Origin: Tannerella sp.
Lineage (GTDB): Bacteria > Bacteroidota > Bacteroidia > Bacteroidales > Tannerellaceae
Direction: 5' to 3'
Assembly (NCBI RefSeq): GCF_030528505.1
Contig: NZ_JAUMYS010000003.1
Span: 1 to 64,000 of the forward strand
DNA: 64,000 nt
The notes beneath the pieces are model-generated. The model was not told the DNA's origin. It made no database searches and saw only the letters and a program-made list of their open reading frames with translations. The position numbers and the translations under genes are program-made. Positions 26,013 to 35,773 of this stretch are shown piece by piece. The stretch's first letter is position 1. Every line of letters begins with the position of its first letter.

Positions 26013-26855
26013 ATGAAGACAAATTATGAACTGCGTTATGCAGCGCATCCCGAAGATGCGAAGGCGTATGATACGCAACGACTGAGAAGAGATTTTCTGA
26101 TAGAAACGTTATTTGTGCCCAACGAGGTGAATATGGTATATTCGATGTATGACCGGATGGTCGTAGGCGGAGCGATGCCCGTGGGGGAAATCCTTCTACT
26201 CGAAGCGATCGATCCGCTGAAACAGCCGGTGTTTCTGATGAGACGTGAGTTGGGGATTTACAATGTCGGAGGCAAAGGGTCTGTGAAAGTCGGTGATGAT
26301 GTTTTTGAACTCGATTATAAAGAAGCACTCTATTTAGGTTCAGGTGATCGGGAAGTGTATTTCGAGAGCTTGGACGAGAGTCGGCCGGCCAAATTTTATT
26401 TCAACTCGGCCACGGCACACCGGAACTATCCTGATAAAAAGATAACAAAAGCGAATGCGATCGTGATGGAACTCGGCTCACTCGAGTCCTCGAATCATCG
26501 TAAGATCAATAAAATGATTGTGAATGAAGTGTTGCCTACCTGTCAGTTGCAGATGGGGATGACGGAGCTTGCTGTGGGAAGTGTATGGAACACGATGCCC
26601 GCGCATGTACACAGCCGCCGTATGGAAGCGTACTTCTATTTCGAGGTGCCGGAAGATCAGGCTGTCTGCCATTTCATGGGTGAACCGAACGAAACGAGAC
26701 ACATTTGGATGAGAGGCGATCAGGCCGTGCTTTCACCTGAGTGGTCTATCCATTCGGGAGCCGCAACAAGCAATTATACGTTTATTTGGGGAATGGCCGG
26801 AGAAAATCTCGATTATAGCGATCAGGATTTCTCAAAAATTACCGAACTTCAATAA
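26013..26855 (+). CDS. kduI: 5-dehydro-4-deoxy-D-glucuronate isomerase KduI
   Basis: KduI isomerises 4-deoxy-5-keto-uronate (from GH88 or lyase action) to 3-deoxy-D-glycero-2,5-hexodiulosonate in the cytoplasm. The protein is 280 residues, the family length. The zinc ligands of the cupin fold are visible: His198 and His200 in AHVHSRRMEAY, Glu205, and His247 in SIHSGA. The ATG at 26013 is chosen because it gives the standard N-terminus MKTNYELRYAAHPED. The upstream extension in the same frame has no support and overlaps the promoter. The next gene starts 13 bases later. Confidence 0.95.
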   Translation: MKTNYELRYAAHPEDAKAYDTQRLRRDFLIETLFVPNEVNMVYSMYDRMVVGGAMPVGEILLLEAIDPLKQPVFLMRRELGIYNVGGKGSVKVGDDVFELDYKEALYLGSGDREVYFESLDESRPAKFYFNSATAHRNYPDKKITKANAIVMELGSLESSNHRKINKMIVNEVLPTCQLQMGMTELAVGSVWNTMPAHVHSRRMEAYFYFEVPEDQAVCHFMGEPNETRHIWMRGDQAVLSPEWSIHSGAATSNYTFIWGMAGENLDYSDQDFSKITELQ

Positions 26856-26868
26856 CAGCGAATCGAAG

Positions 26869-28011
26869 ATGAAATATTTCTTTTTCCTTGCCCTGTGTTG
26901 TCTGTTTGCCGTAACAGCTTGTACAGAGACACAGAAAACGATACGAGTAACGGTCGAGAATCCTGCGACATTCGATCGTGAACACGAAATGGTTGAAATA
27001 GCGTGGAAAACTGTTTGCGAAAAGCTCTCGTTGCAGGACGGACAAACTGTCGTGGTGTATAATGACGCTTCGGAAGAAGTACCTTGCCAGCTTGTCACCG
27101 GAGGAAACGAAGTGCCTGTGAGCTTGATCTTCCCTGTAAGCCTTTCCGGAAACGGGAAAGTCGAATACCGGATAACTGCGGGTGAACCGACCCATGTGGA
27201 GCCGATGACGTACGGCCGTTTTGTGCCCGAACGAAAAGATGACTTCACGTGGGAAAATAACCGCAGCGCTTTCCGGATGTACGGCCCTGCATTGGAAGCG
27301 ACCGGCGAAATCAGTAACGGAATGGACTTCTGGGCTAAACGTACCGAAGCGCTCGTTATCGACCGGTGGTATAAGGACGATCTGGCCGGTGTTCGCTCTT
27401 ATCACGAAGATCATGGTGAAGGGTTGGATTTTTACAAAGTCGGCCGTACGCTTGGGCTGGGGATGACGGCTCCTTATGTCAACGACAGTTTGTGGCTTGG
27501 AAATAATTTTACGGAATACCGAATGCTTGATCAAGGGCCTTTACGCATTGCTTTCGAACTTCGTTACAAACCGTATAACGTGCAGGGCGCAGAAGTGAAA
27601 GAAACACGTCGAATCTCTCTCGATGCATACAGTTATTTCAACCGGATCGAACAGATATTCGAGGCCGATACGGCCGAGATGACACTGGCCACCGGTATCG
27701 TACTGCATACATCTACGCCGGAAAATGTCTTTTCTCATGCGGAAGATGGGATCATGGCCTGTGAAACACCGACTGATTCAATCAACGGGACGATCTATGC
27801 CGGCGTAATCCGCCCGGAATCGTTCCGTGAAATCAAAACCGGTATGGGGCATCTATTGGGCATTGCGCCATATCGCACAAAAACGAATTATGTATATTAT
27901 GCCGGCGCCGGATGGAGCAAGGCGGGGTTCGACCATTTCGCCGCATGGATCGATTTCCTCCAACAGGAAGCCTTAAAAATCAAACAACCTCTCAAAATAA
28001 ATGTTGAATGA
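26869..28011 (+). CDS. DUF4861-type lipoprotein
   Basis: The 380-residue protein starts with a lipoprotein signal (LFAVTAC, Cys18). It has a predominantly beta body with RTEALVIDRWYKDDLAGVRSYHEDHGEGLDFYKVG in its middle (about residues 163-197), which I recognise as the DUF4861 type found in uronic-acid polysaccharide loci of Bacteroidota. Several conserved His, Tyr and Asp residues (SYHEDHGEGLD) could form an active site. A sugar-binding, isomerase or lyase role is possible, but I know of no firm assignment. It ends in an ATGA overlap with the sulfatase gene, so the two are probably translated together and may act on the same glycan in the periplasm. Confidence 0.75.
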   Translation: MKYFFFLALCCLFAVTACTETQKTIRVTVENPATFDREHEMVEIAWKTVCEKLSLQDGQTVVVYNDASEEVPCQLVTGGNEVPVSLIFPVSLSGNGKVEYRITAGEPTHVEPMTYGRFVPERKDDFTWENNRSAFRMYGPALEATGEISNGMDFWAKRTEALVIDRWYKDDLAGVRSYHEDHGEGLDFYKVGRTLGLGMTAPYVNDSLWLGNNFTEYRMLDQGPLRIAFELRYKPYNVQGAEVKETRRISLDAYSYFNRIEQIFEADTAEMTLATGIVLHTSTPENVFSHAEDGIMACETPTDSINGTIYAGVIRPESFREIKTGMGHLLGIAPYRTKTNYVYYAGAGWSKAGFDHFAAWIDFLQQEALKIKQPLKINVE

Positions 28012-29558
28012 AAGCCTCTAAACTGTCTTGTCTCGGACTGATGGGTGTCCTTCCGGCTTGCATGTATGCGCAGGAATATCGTGCCGGCGACACCTTACGT
28101 CCCAACGTTATCTATGTTTTCCCCGACCAGATGCGTAACAGCGCGATGGGCTTCTGGAATGATCCGGCTTTTGCTCCGCATCTGCAGGGGCAGGCAGACC
28201 CGGTCGAAACACCGAATCTTAACCGCTTTGCCAAAGAGTCGGTCGTTTTCTCCTCGGCCATGAGCAATTGTCCCTTAAGCAGTCCACATCGTGCGTCGCT
28301 GCTCACGGGCATGTATCCTCACCGGAGCGGCGTGCCGCTCAACGTAAACAGCAGGCGCCCTTTCAGCTCATTGCGCGACGATGCCACAACGGTGAGCGAC
28401 GTCTTTAGCCGGAACGGTTACGACTGTGCTTATATCGGTAAGTATCATTTGGATACTCCTACGCCGAACGATCCGGAAAATCCGGGAAACTACGTAGAGA
28501 ATCGTGATCCTGTTTGGGATGCTTACACTCCTCCCGAAAAACGACATGGTTTCAACTTCTGGTATTCGTACGGCACATTCGATGTGCATAAGAATCCGCA
28601 CTATTGGGACACAGACGGTAAACGACACGATATCAGGCAATGGTCGCCATCACATGAAACCGATATGGCCATCAGTTACTTGAAAAACGAATCCGGACGG
28701 CGTGACGCATCCAGGCCGTTCTTTCTGATGATTAGCATGAACCCGCCGCATCATCCGTACAGTTCGTTTGATGATTGTATGGAGGAAGATTACAACTTAT
28801 ATAAAGACCGACGGCTGAGTCAACTCTTGCTGCGTCTTAATGCCGACACGATGATGGAGAAAGCATCTTCAGCCGCGTATTATTTTGCCCAGATCAGCGG
28901 AGTAGACCGGGAGTTCGGCCGTTTGCTCAAAACGCTGGATGAATTGGGATTGTCGAAGAATACCATCGTCGTCTTTTCGTCCGATCACGGTGAAACGATG
29001 TGCAGCCATGGCTTGCAAGACGCCAAAAACTCTCCTTATATTGAGTCGATGAATGTTCCCTTACTGGTACGTTACCCCGATCGACTCAAACCGCGCATCG
29101 TCGACTATTTGCTCTCCAGTCCGGATATTATGCCAACACTGCTTGGATTGACTAATCTGAGCCAACACATTCCGGATGAGGTGCAAGGTACCGACTTTTC
29201 GCAAGCGTTGTTTACCGACCAATCTGACAAGCCGTTGCCGGATGGTGCTTTATATATACGGAATATGGACGGTCTGCCAGATCAAGACGGTAAGGTAAGA
29301 ACGTATGTTCCGGTGGCGCGTGGTATCAAAACACATCGTTACACGCTCTCGCTTACAGTCGATAAGGAGAATAAGCAATTAAAAGAAGTCTTGCTGTTTG
29401 ATGACCTCAATGATCCGTATCAGATGAATCATATCGATTGGAATACCCGGCCTGAGCTGAAGCGACAATTATTGATGCAGTTGGGACAGTTGCTCAAAAA
29501 ATACGATGATCCGTGGTATAAAGAGGGTATTCTGAAAGATTTGGTGATGTATGAATAA
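28008..29558 (+). CDS. S1-family sulfatase, serine-type formylglycine site
   Basis: Sulfatases of this family hydrolyse sulfate esters from glycans. The 516-residue protein has a signal peptide (ending near MYAQ), the metal-binding PDQMR (residues 39-43) and the active-site motif S91-S92-P93-H94-R95 followed by ASLLTG. The second metal segment is SSDHGETMCSHG. The residue to be converted to formylglycine is Ser, so it needs an anaerobic radical-SAM maturase, which is not in this window. Position four of the motif is His instead of the usual Ser/Ala/Cys. The PDQ form of the first metal box resembles glycosaminoglycan sulfatases of the TDQQR type. It is translationally coupled to the DUF4861 gene and followed by the lyase. 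The position of the sulfate it removes cannot be told. Confidence 0.9.
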   Translation: MKASKLSCLGLMGVLPACMYAQEYRAGDTLRPNVIYVFPDQMRNSAMGFWNDPAFAPHLQGQADPVETPNLNRFAKESVVFSSAMSNCPLSSPHRASLLTGMYPHRSGVPLNVNSRRPFSSLRDDATTVSDVFSRNGYDCAYIGKYHLDTPTPNDPENPGNYVENRDPVWDAYTPPEKRHGFNFWYSYGTFDVHKNPHYWDTDGKRHDIRQWSPSHETDMAISYLKNESGRRDASRPFFLMISMNPPHHPYSSFDDCMEEDYNLYKDRRLSQLLLRLNADTMMEKASSAAYYFAQISGVDREFGRLLKTLDELGLSKNTIVVFSSDHGETMCSHGLQDAKNSPYIESMNVPLLVRYPDRLKPRIVDYLLSSPDIMPTLLGLTNLSQHIPDEVQGTDFSQALFTDQSDKPLPDGALYIRNMDGLPDQDGKVRTYVPVARGIKTHRYTLSLTVDKENKQLKEVLLFDDLNDPYQMNHIDWNTRPELKRQLLMQLGQLLKKYDDPWYKEGILKDLVMYE

Positions 29559-29594
29559 ATGTACGTCATTCTGTAATAATGAAGATGTAAAAAA

Positions 29595-31523
29595 ATGAAG
29601 AAATTACTTTTTTCTCTTATCATATGTCTCTTGTCGGTTGGTACGCTATTTGCCTATACCGAAAAGAACTTGTTGCAACGGAAAACATCGGAAGAAAAGT
29701 TAAAAGATTGGCTCGTCTTGCGTCAACAATGGGTCCTTTACCCTGATTATACGGATCGCAAAGGTTGGGATGCTTTGTTCGGTGAGTTGAAAGATTTCTA
29801 TATCCAACGTGGAGAAAGAGCGTTGGATTATCGCTGGCAGGTGATCCAGGCAACGGACTACCTGGAATACGAACGAAGCGGATCGCGTAAGATTATGGAG
29901 AATCCCTATAACGAGAATGCCCAGACTCTAACTGATCTTTTTTTGGCCGAACTTGCCGAAGGGAGAGGGCGTTTCATCGAACCGCTGGCTAACGGAGTCT
30001 TCTACTTTTGTGAGATGACTTCGTGGACACTCTCGGCTCATGTACGGCTACAACACGACAAGCGGACGCTTCCGAGCCATAAGGAACATGTGATTGCCCT
30101 TGCTTCGGGCGAAATCGGTTCCGAACTTTCATGGATTCATTACTTCTTCGGTAAGGAACTGGATAAAATCAATCCCGTCATATCGGAGCGGTTGCGTGAT
30201 GAGATCGAGAAACGAATCCTGAAAACGTATCTCGACAGCGATCATTTCTGGTGGATGGCCATGAATTACAAGCCGGGAGATATGGTGAACAACTGGAATC
30301 CGTGGTGTAACTTTAGCGTGCTCCAGTGTTTCATGCTGCTTGAAAAAGATACTGACAGACTGGCCAAAGCGGTTTACAAAACGATACGATCGGTCGATCA
30401 TTTCATCAATTACAGCAAAGCCGACGGCGCCTGTGAGGAAGGCCCCTCCTATTGGGGACATGCGGCAGGGAAACTGTACGATTACTTACAGCTTCTTAGC
30501 GATGCTACCGGCGGACAATTGTCTCTTTTTGCCGATCCGCTGATCCGTCATATGGGTGAATATATTTCGCGTTCATACGTAGGCAATGGATGGGTCGTCA
30601 ATTTTGCCGATGCTACGGCCCGACTCGATCCCGATGCCGATCTGATCTATCGGTACGGAAAAGCGGTAAACAGCACCGAGATGATGGCTTTTGCCGCCTT
30701 TCTCAGAAAGAATGGGCAAGCGCCGCAAGCCCCGAATAATCGGCGGGATGTATACCGGACATTCGAAACACTACGCTACCGTCATGCGCTGAATGAAGTG
30801 ACTCTTTCGTACTCTACCCCGGCCACCACATGGTATCCCGAAACCCAGTTCTGCTACATGAGAACGCGTGGCGGACTCTTCTTTGCCAGTAAGGGCGGGC
30901 ATAACAACGAAAGCCATAATCACAACGATGTGGGTACCTTTTCGTTGTATATCGATGAGACCCCCGTACTGATCGATGCAGGCGTAGGTACGTACACCCG
31001 GCAGACATTCAGCAATGAACGATATACCATCTGGACGATGCAAAGTCTTTTCCACAATCTGCCGGAGATCAACGGAACCCAGCAGGCATTCGGGGCGAAA
31101 TATAAAGCGGAGCAGATGAAGTTCACACCGGCAAACCGGACTTTATCGCTTGAGCTGAAGCAGGCGTATCCTCAGGAAACCTCCTCCATACATTCATGGA
31201 ACAGGGTCTATCGGCTACGGGATAAACGACTCGAAATAGATGACCGTTTTTCGCTTACATCGCCCGAAAAAAGGAACAGACTTCATTTCCTGACATGGGG
31301 GAAAGTGGATCTTAGTATCGATGGACAGATCGATATCGAAGTACAAGGGAAAAAAGCATGTCTGTCGTATGACGCGAACACATTTACCTCCTCGGTCGAG
31401 ACGGTTACGTTGACTGATCCGCGTTTGTCGAATGTGTGGGGGAAAGAGCTGTACAGGATCACGCTTGAAGCGAAAGAGGTGCCTCTAAGCGGTCATTATC
31501 GGATCGTCGTATCGAGGAAATAG
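29595..31523 (+). CDS. heparinase II/III-family polysaccharide lyase
   Basis: This 642-residue secreted lyase (signal peptide ending at LFAYT) has an N-terminal (alpha/alpha) toroid, about residues 40-390. The C-terminal heparinase II/III beta-sandwich contains the hallmark GGHNNESHNHNDVGTFSLY and LIDAGVGTYT. NNWNPWCNFSVL and CEEGPSYWGHAAGKL are also conserved in uronic-acid-specific lyases of this fold (PL12, PL21 and PL33 relatives). It cleaves uronic-acid-containing chains by beta-elimination, giving the unsaturated ends that GH88 removes. Which CAZy family and substrate (heparan, chondroitin, hyaluronan, gellan-like) cannot be settled by eye. It is the only lyase in the locus and probably periplasmic. 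Confidence 0.88.
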   Translation: MKKLLFSLIICLLSVGTLFAYTEKNLLQRKTSEEKLKDWLVLRQQWVLYPDYTDRKGWDALFGELKDFYIQRGERALDYRWQVIQATDYLEYERSGSRKIMENPYNENAQTLTDLFLAELAEGRGRFIEPLANGVFYFCEMTSWTLSAHVRLQHDKRTLPSHKEHVIALASGEIGSELSWIHYFFGKELDKINPVISERLRDEIEKRILKTYLDSDHFWWMAMNYKPGDMVNNWNPWCNFSVLQCFMLLEKDTDRLAKAVYKTIRSVDHFINYSKADGACEEGPSYWGHAAGKLYDYLQLLSDATGGQLSLFADPLIRHMGEYISRSYVGNGWVVNFADATARLDPDADLIYRYGKAVNSTEMMAFAAFLRKNGQAPQAPNNRRDVYRTFETLRYRHALNEVTLSYSTPATTWYPETQFCYMRTRGGLFFASKGGHNNESHNHNDVGTFSLYIDETPVLIDAGVGTYTRQTFSNERYTIWTMQSLFHNLPEINGTQQAFGAKYKAEQMKFTPANRTLSLELKQAYPQETSSIHSWNRVYRLRDKRLEIDDRFSLTSPEKRNRLHFLTWGKVDLSIDGQIDIEVQGKKACLSYDANTFTSSVETVTLTDPRLSNVWGKELYRITLEAKEVPLSGHYRIVVSRK

Positions 31524-31564
31524 TTTTTTTTCATTCGTCATAATACAAGATAGATATATTCAGT

Positions 31565-32605
31565 ATGCAAAAGAAAGTCATCACCTTCGGAGAAATCATG
31601 CTTCGTTTAGCGACTCCGGATTATTTACGGTTCATCCAGTCTACCAGCCTTGGCGCCACATTCGGTGGAGGCGAAGCCAATGTCGCCGTGTCACTCGCTA
31701 ATTACGGCATCCCGGTCGAGTTTGTTACACGGTTGCCTCAAAATGAGATAGCCGAATGGTGTATCTCCGAACTGCGAAAATACAACGTGGGGGTACGGCA
31801 CATCCTTCGAGGGGGTAATCGGGTAGGTATCTATTTTCTGGAAACGGGAGCGGTAGCACGGCCTTCGAAAGTCGTGTACGACCGTGCGGGGTCTTCGATA
31901 GCCGAGATTACGCCGGGAATGATCGACTGGAAAGAAGTGCTGAAGGATGCACAGTGGTTTCATTGGACAGGTATTACGCCGGCCCTCTCGCAGGGCGCGG
32001 CCGACGCGTGCCTCGAAGCTATACGGACGGCCAACGAGATGGGCGTAACCGTTTCGTGCGACTTGAATTACCGTAAGAACTTGTGGAAATACGGGAAAAA
32101 GGCCTCGGAAGTCATGCCCGTGCTTGTGGAAGGTTGTGATGTCATTCTCGGAAACGAAGAAGATGCCGAGAAAGTTTTCGGCATCCAGCCGGACGGTTTT
32201 CAGGCCGAGCATACCGGAGGGCGACTGGAGGCCGGAGAGTTCGAGTCCGTCTGTCGACAGTTGATGCAAAGATTCTCGCGTGCCCAAAAAGTTATTATCA
32301 CCTTACGCGGATCGATCAACGCAAACCACAATACATGGGGAGGATGTTTATATTCCGACAAACTGTATACATCCCGCCGATACGATATTACGCATATTGT
32401 AGATCGGGTAGGAGGGGGCGACTCGTTTATGGGCGGACTGATCTACGGCTTGATCACCTACCCTCACGACGATCAGCGGGCGCTCGATTTTGCCGTGGCG
32501 GCGTCGTGTCTGAAGCATACGGTTTACGGAGATTTTAACCTCGTGTCGGTCGCCGAGGTGGAGCAGCTGATGCAGGGTGACGGTTCGGGCAGAGTAGTAA
32601 GATAA
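31565..32605 (+). CDS. kdgK: 2-dehydro-3-deoxygluconokinase (PfkB family)
   Basis: KdgK phosphorylates 2-keto-3-deoxygluconate to KDPG in the cytoplasm. The 346-residue ribokinase-fold protein has the N-terminal GEIMLRLATPDYLRF and the substrate loop GGGEANVAVSLANYG. The catalytic segment DRVGGGDSFMGGL near residue 280 is the PfkB signature 2, with Asp as catalytic base in GGD. An insertion around EHTGGRLEAGEFES is seen in Bacteroidota members. It is placed between the lyase and kduD, which fits KDG as substrate rather than fructose or ribose. Confidence 0.92.
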   Translation: MQKKVITFGEIMLRLATPDYLRFIQSTSLGATFGGGEANVAVSLANYGIPVEFVTRLPQNEIAEWCISELRKYNVGVRHILRGGNRVGIYFLETGAVARPSKVVYDRAGSSIAEITPGMIDWKEVLKDAQWFHWTGITPALSQGAADACLEAIRTANEMGVTVSCDLNYRKNLWKYGKKASEVMPVLVEGCDVILGNEEDAEKVFGIQPDGFQAEHTGGRLEAGEFESVCRQLMQRFSRAQKVIITLRGSINANHNTWGGCLYSDKLYTSRRYDITHIVDRVGGGDSFMGGLIYGLITYPHDDQRALDFAVAASCLKHTVYGDFNLVSVAEVEQLMQGDGSGRVVR

Positions 32606-32631
32606 TACATCAAAATAAAAAATAAAACGAT

Positions 32632-33423
32632 ATGGAACAGTTTAAATTAGAAGGTAAGGTCGCGCTTGTAACAGGGGCGTCTTACGGTATCGGTTTCGCG
32701 ATGGCGTCGGCATTAGCCGGAGCGGGAGCGACCATTGTTTTTAACGATCTGAAACAGGAGTTTGTCGACAAAGGATTAAAAGCTTATCAAGAAGCTGGGA
32801 TTGAGGCCAAAGGATATGTCTGCGATGTGACCAACGAAAAGGAAGTCAATGAGATGGTAGCACAAATAGAAAAGGAAGTGGGTACGATCGATATTTTGGT
32901 TAACAATGCCGGTATTATCAAACGTATTCCGATGCATGAGATGAGCGCCGAAGAGTTTCGGCAAGTGATTGATGTCGATCTGAATGCGCCGTTTATTGTG
33001 GCTAAGGCGGTTATTCCCGCGATGATTAAAAAAGGACATGGAAAGATTATCAATATCTGTTCCATGATGAGTGAACTTGGACGTGAAACGGTATCGGCTT
33101 ACGCAGCCGCCAAAGGAGGACTGAAAATGCTGACACGGAATATTGCCTCGGAATACGGACAGTACAATATCCAGTGTAATGGCATCGGGCCGGGCTATAT
33201 CGCTACACCGCAAACGGCACCGCTTCGTGAAGTACAGCCCGACGGTTCGCGCCATCCGTTCGATTCTTTCATTATTGCCAAGACGCCGGCCGCACGATGG
33301 GGAACACCCGACGATTTGGCCGGGCCTGCTGTCTTTTTGGCTTCCAACGCTTCGGACTTCGTGAACGGACATATCCTCTATGTCGACGGAGGCATCCTTG
33401 CTTACATCGGCAAGCAGCCATAA
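32632..33423 (+). CDS. kduD: KduD-type 2-dehydro-3-deoxy-D-gluconate 5-dehydrogenase (SDR family)
   Basis: This 263-residue short-chain dehydrogenase reduces the KduI product (2,5-diketo-3-deoxygluconate) to 2-keto-3-deoxygluconate with NAD(P)H. The cofactor loop TGASYGIG (residues 14-21), NNAG, and the active-site Ser plus YAAAK (in [10 protein letters not shown]) are present. Homologues are often labelled gluconate 5-dehydrogenase. The neighbours kduI, kdgK and eda make the uronate role much more likely here. It starts 26 bases after kdgK. Confidence 0.92.
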   Translation: MEQFKLEGKVALVTGASYGIGFAMASALAGAGATIVFNDLKQEFVDKGLKAYQEAGIEAKGYVCDVTNEKEVNEMVAQIEKEVGTIDILVNNAGIIKRIPMHEMSAEEFRQVIDVDLNAPFIVAKAVIPAMIKKGHGKIINICSMMSELGRETVSAYAAAKGGLKMLTRNIASEYGQYNIQCNGIGPGYIATPQTAPLREVQPDGSRHPFDSFIIAKTPAARWGTPDDLAGPAVFLASNASDFVNGHILYVDGGILAYIGKQP

Positions 33424-33457
33424 ACAATGCAGAACATTATTAAAACGCAAATCGATC

Positions 33458-34129
33458 ATGGCACGATTCAGTAAAACAGAGACCATACGAACAATGACAG
33501 ACACAGGACTTGTTCCTGTGTTTTGTTGTCGTGAAGTGGAAGTGGCTAAGCAAGTTGTCCGCGCATGCTATGACGGAGGCATACGGGTTTTCGAGTTTAC
33601 GAACAGAGAAGAGGCGGCTCACGAAGTGTTCGGAGCATTGAGCCGCTGGGTCGTTGAGGCTTGTCCGGATATGATTCTGGGTGTCGGCTCTATCGTGGAC
33701 ACTCCAACTGCTTCTTTATACTTGCAGTTGGGGGCTAACTTTGTTGTCGGCCCATTAACGAACTCCGATATTGCAAAGGTTTGTAACCGCAGGCTCGTCC
33801 CTTACATCCCGGGTTGCGGATCGGTATCGGAAGTCGGGTATGCACAGGAATTGGGCTGTGATATCTGTAAGGTCTTTCCCGGCGATGTGCTGGGTGCGGG
33901 TTTCGTTAAAGCGTTCAAAGCGCCCATGCCATGGTCGCAAGTGATGGTGACGGGAGGTGTCAAACCGGAAGAAGCTAATTTGAAATCTTGGTTTGATGCG
34001 GGAGCAACATGTGTCGGGATGGGGTCCAATTTGTTTCCGCCCGAAGCCGTAGCCTCCGGTAACTGGGCAAAGATTACGGATATCTGTGCAGAGGCCTTAA
34101 GCATTATCCGTAAGGTTCGGGAGCAATAA
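33458..34129 (+). CDS. eda: 2-dehydro-3-deoxyphosphogluconate (KDPG) aldolase
   Basis: Eda splits KDPG into pyruvate and glyceraldehyde-3-phosphate, the last step of the pathway encoded here. The 223-residue class I aldolase shows the Schiff-base lysine Lys138 in DICKVFPGD. Glu46 in FEFTNR is the proton-transfer residue, and the phosphate loop is [16 protein letters not shown] use ATG 33458, which gives [11 protein letters not shown] longer frame overlaps the end of kduD and is not supported. The gene is 34 bases after kduD and 44 before the transporter. Confidence 0.95.
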   Translation: MARFSKTETIRTMTDTGLVPVFCCREVEVAKQVVRACYDGGIRVFEFTNREEAAHEVFGALSRWVVEACPDMILGVGSIVDTPTASLYLQLGANFVVGPLTNSDIAKVCNRRLVPYIPGCGSVSEVGYAQELGCDICKVFPGDVLGAGFVKAFKAPMPWSQVMVTGGVKPEEANLKSWFDAGATCVGMGSNLFPPEAVASGNWAKITDICAEALSIIRKVREQ

Positions 34130-34173
34130 TAAAATAAGGAATAGAGTAGTAAAAGGTAGTAAAGAAGTAGAAT

Positions 34174-35601
34174 ATGAACATGAGAAACGAACAAAAGACA
34201 AATTACAGGTGGGTGATCTGCGCGTTGCTTTTCTTTGCAACGACGATCAATTACTTAGACCGGCAAGTGTTGTCGCTGACATGGGATGAATTTATCAAAC
34301 CCGAATTTCATTGGAACGAAGATCATTACGGAACGATCACAGGGCTGTTCTCGCTCGTCTATGCCGTCTCGATGCTTTTTGCCGGACGGTTTATCGACTG
34401 GCTGGGAAGTAAGAAAGGCTTCTTGTGGGCTATTGGCGTCTGGTCGGCAGGAGCGTGTATTCATGCGTTGTGCGGCATCGTCACCGAGCAGTATACCGGA
34501 CTGGCCTCGGCAGTCGAATTGGCACAGGCTACAGGCGACATGGCTGTCGTCATCGCTACGGTGAGCATGTACGCTTTTATCATCGCGCGTTGTGTGTTGG
34601 CTATTGGTGAAGCCGGAAACTTCCCCGCTGCCATCAAGGTGACGGCCGAATATTTTCCGAAGAAAGACCGGGCCTATGCCACGAGCATCTTTAACGCCGG
34701 TGCGTCGATCGGCGCGTTGATCGCTCCGCTGTCTATTCCTCCTCTGGCCAAAGCCTTCGGCTGGGAAATGGCTTTTATCATCATCGGAGCATTGGGGTTC
34801 GTATGGATGGGATTCTGGGTCTTTATGTATGAAAAACCGGAGAAGAATGCACGGGTCAATCAGGCCGAACTCGATTATATTCTTTCGGATAAAGACACGG
34901 ACAGTCAGTCCGCCGATGCGTCGGAAGAGAAAAGTTCGTTTGCCCGCTGCTTTATGCACCGACAGACGTGGGCTTTCGCATTCGGCAAGTTTATGACCGA
35001 CGGCGTATGGTGGTTCTTTCTCTTTTGGATCCCCTCGTACTTGAACACGCAGTTTGGTATCAAAACGACCGACGGGCTTGGTATGGCGCTTATCTTCACG
35101 CTCTATGCCATTACGATGCTTTCTGTTTATGGGGGTAAACTGCCAACCATCATTATCGACAAGACCGGAAAGAATCCGTATGCCGCGAGGATGCAGGCCA
35201 TGCTTATCTTTGCTTTCATTCCTCTGATTGTACTGATGGCACAGCCGCTGGGCACAATCTCCCCATGGTTTCCCGTCATCCTGATCGGACTTGGAGGGGC
35301 GGCGCATCAGTCGTGGTCGGCCAATATTTTTTCGACTATTGGCGATATGTTTCCCAAGTCGGCTATCGCATCCGTGACCGGTATCGGTGGCATGGCAGGA
35401 GGTATCGGATCGCTGATCCTGCAGAAGTCGGCCGGCAAGCTTTTCGTGTATGCAGGTGAGACGAATTTGCAATGCTTCGGCTTCGAAGGTAAACCAGCCG
35501 GTTATTTCATCATCTTCTGTGTCTGCGCCGTGGCCTATCTGATTGGCTGGGTGGTGATGAAAAGCCTCGTACCGAAATATCGACCGATTGAAAAGTTGTA
35601 G
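34174..35601 (+). CDS. exuT: MFS hexuronate transporter (ExuT-like)
   Basis: This 475-residue inner-membrane transporter with about 12 helices belongs to the anion:cation symporter branch of the MFS. The N-terminal motif INYLDRQVLS and the loop RFIDWLGSKKG are typical of ExuT/GudP-type sugar-acid carriers. An extra loop of about 30 residues (around CGIVTEQYTGLASAVELAQ) lies between helices 3 and 4. It should bring unsaturated or free uronic acids from the periplasm to the cytoplasm. It is the last gene of the uronate run and is followed by a terminator. The start may be either of two in-frame ATGs (34174 or 34180). Confidence 0.88.
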   Translation: MNMRNEQKTNYRWVICALLFFATTINYLDRQVLSLTWDEFIKPEFHWNEDHYGTITGLFSLVYAVSMLFAGRFIDWLGSKKGFLWAIGVWSAGACIHALCGIVTEQYTGLASAVELAQATGDMAVVIATVSMYAFIIARCVLAIGEAGNFPAAIKVTAEYFPKKDRAYATSIFNAGASIGALIAPLSIPPLAKAFGWEMAFIIIGALGFVWMGFWVFMYEKPEKNARVNQAELDYILSDKDTDSQSADASEEKSSFARCFMHRQTWAFAFGKFMTDGVWWFFLFWIPSYLNTQFGIKTTDGLGMALIFTLYAITMLSVYGGKLPTIIIDKTGKNPYAARMQAMLIFAFIPLIVLMAQPLGTISPWFPVILIGLGGAAHQSWSANIFSTIGDMFPKSAIASVTGIGGMAGGIGSLILQKSAGKLFVYAGETNLQCFGFEGKPAGYFIIFCVCAVAYLIGWVVMKSLVPKYRPIEKL

Positions 35602-35632
35602 GGAAATCGGGTGCGTTTTTTTACATATATGC

Positions 35633-35686
35633 GAGGAGAGTGGGGGATAGGCATGGTTAAAACAGACTATCCTCCTCTTCTTTTTC
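35633..35686 (+). terminator. terminator of the uronate operon
   Basis: The arm GAGGAG...GGATAG (35633-35650) pairs with CTATCC...TCCTC (35667-35678). The stem has a bulge, and CTTCTTTTTCG follows. It lies 32 bases after the exuT stop. Confidence 0.6.
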
Positions 35687-35737
35687 GTTGTTTCCGGAAA
35701 ATGAGGCGGGCATGACGGTCGGAATAAAAAAATACCG

Positions 35738-35745
35738 TATCTTTG
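35738..35745 (+). promoter_or_regulatory. -7 box upstream of the 213-residue gene
   Basis: TATCTTTG lies 28 bases before ATG 35774 and after the exuT terminator, so a new transcript starts here. No clear -33 element is seen. Confidence 0.45.
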
Positions 35746-35773
35746 GAATCCGATTGATTTTGATTTCAGTGTC

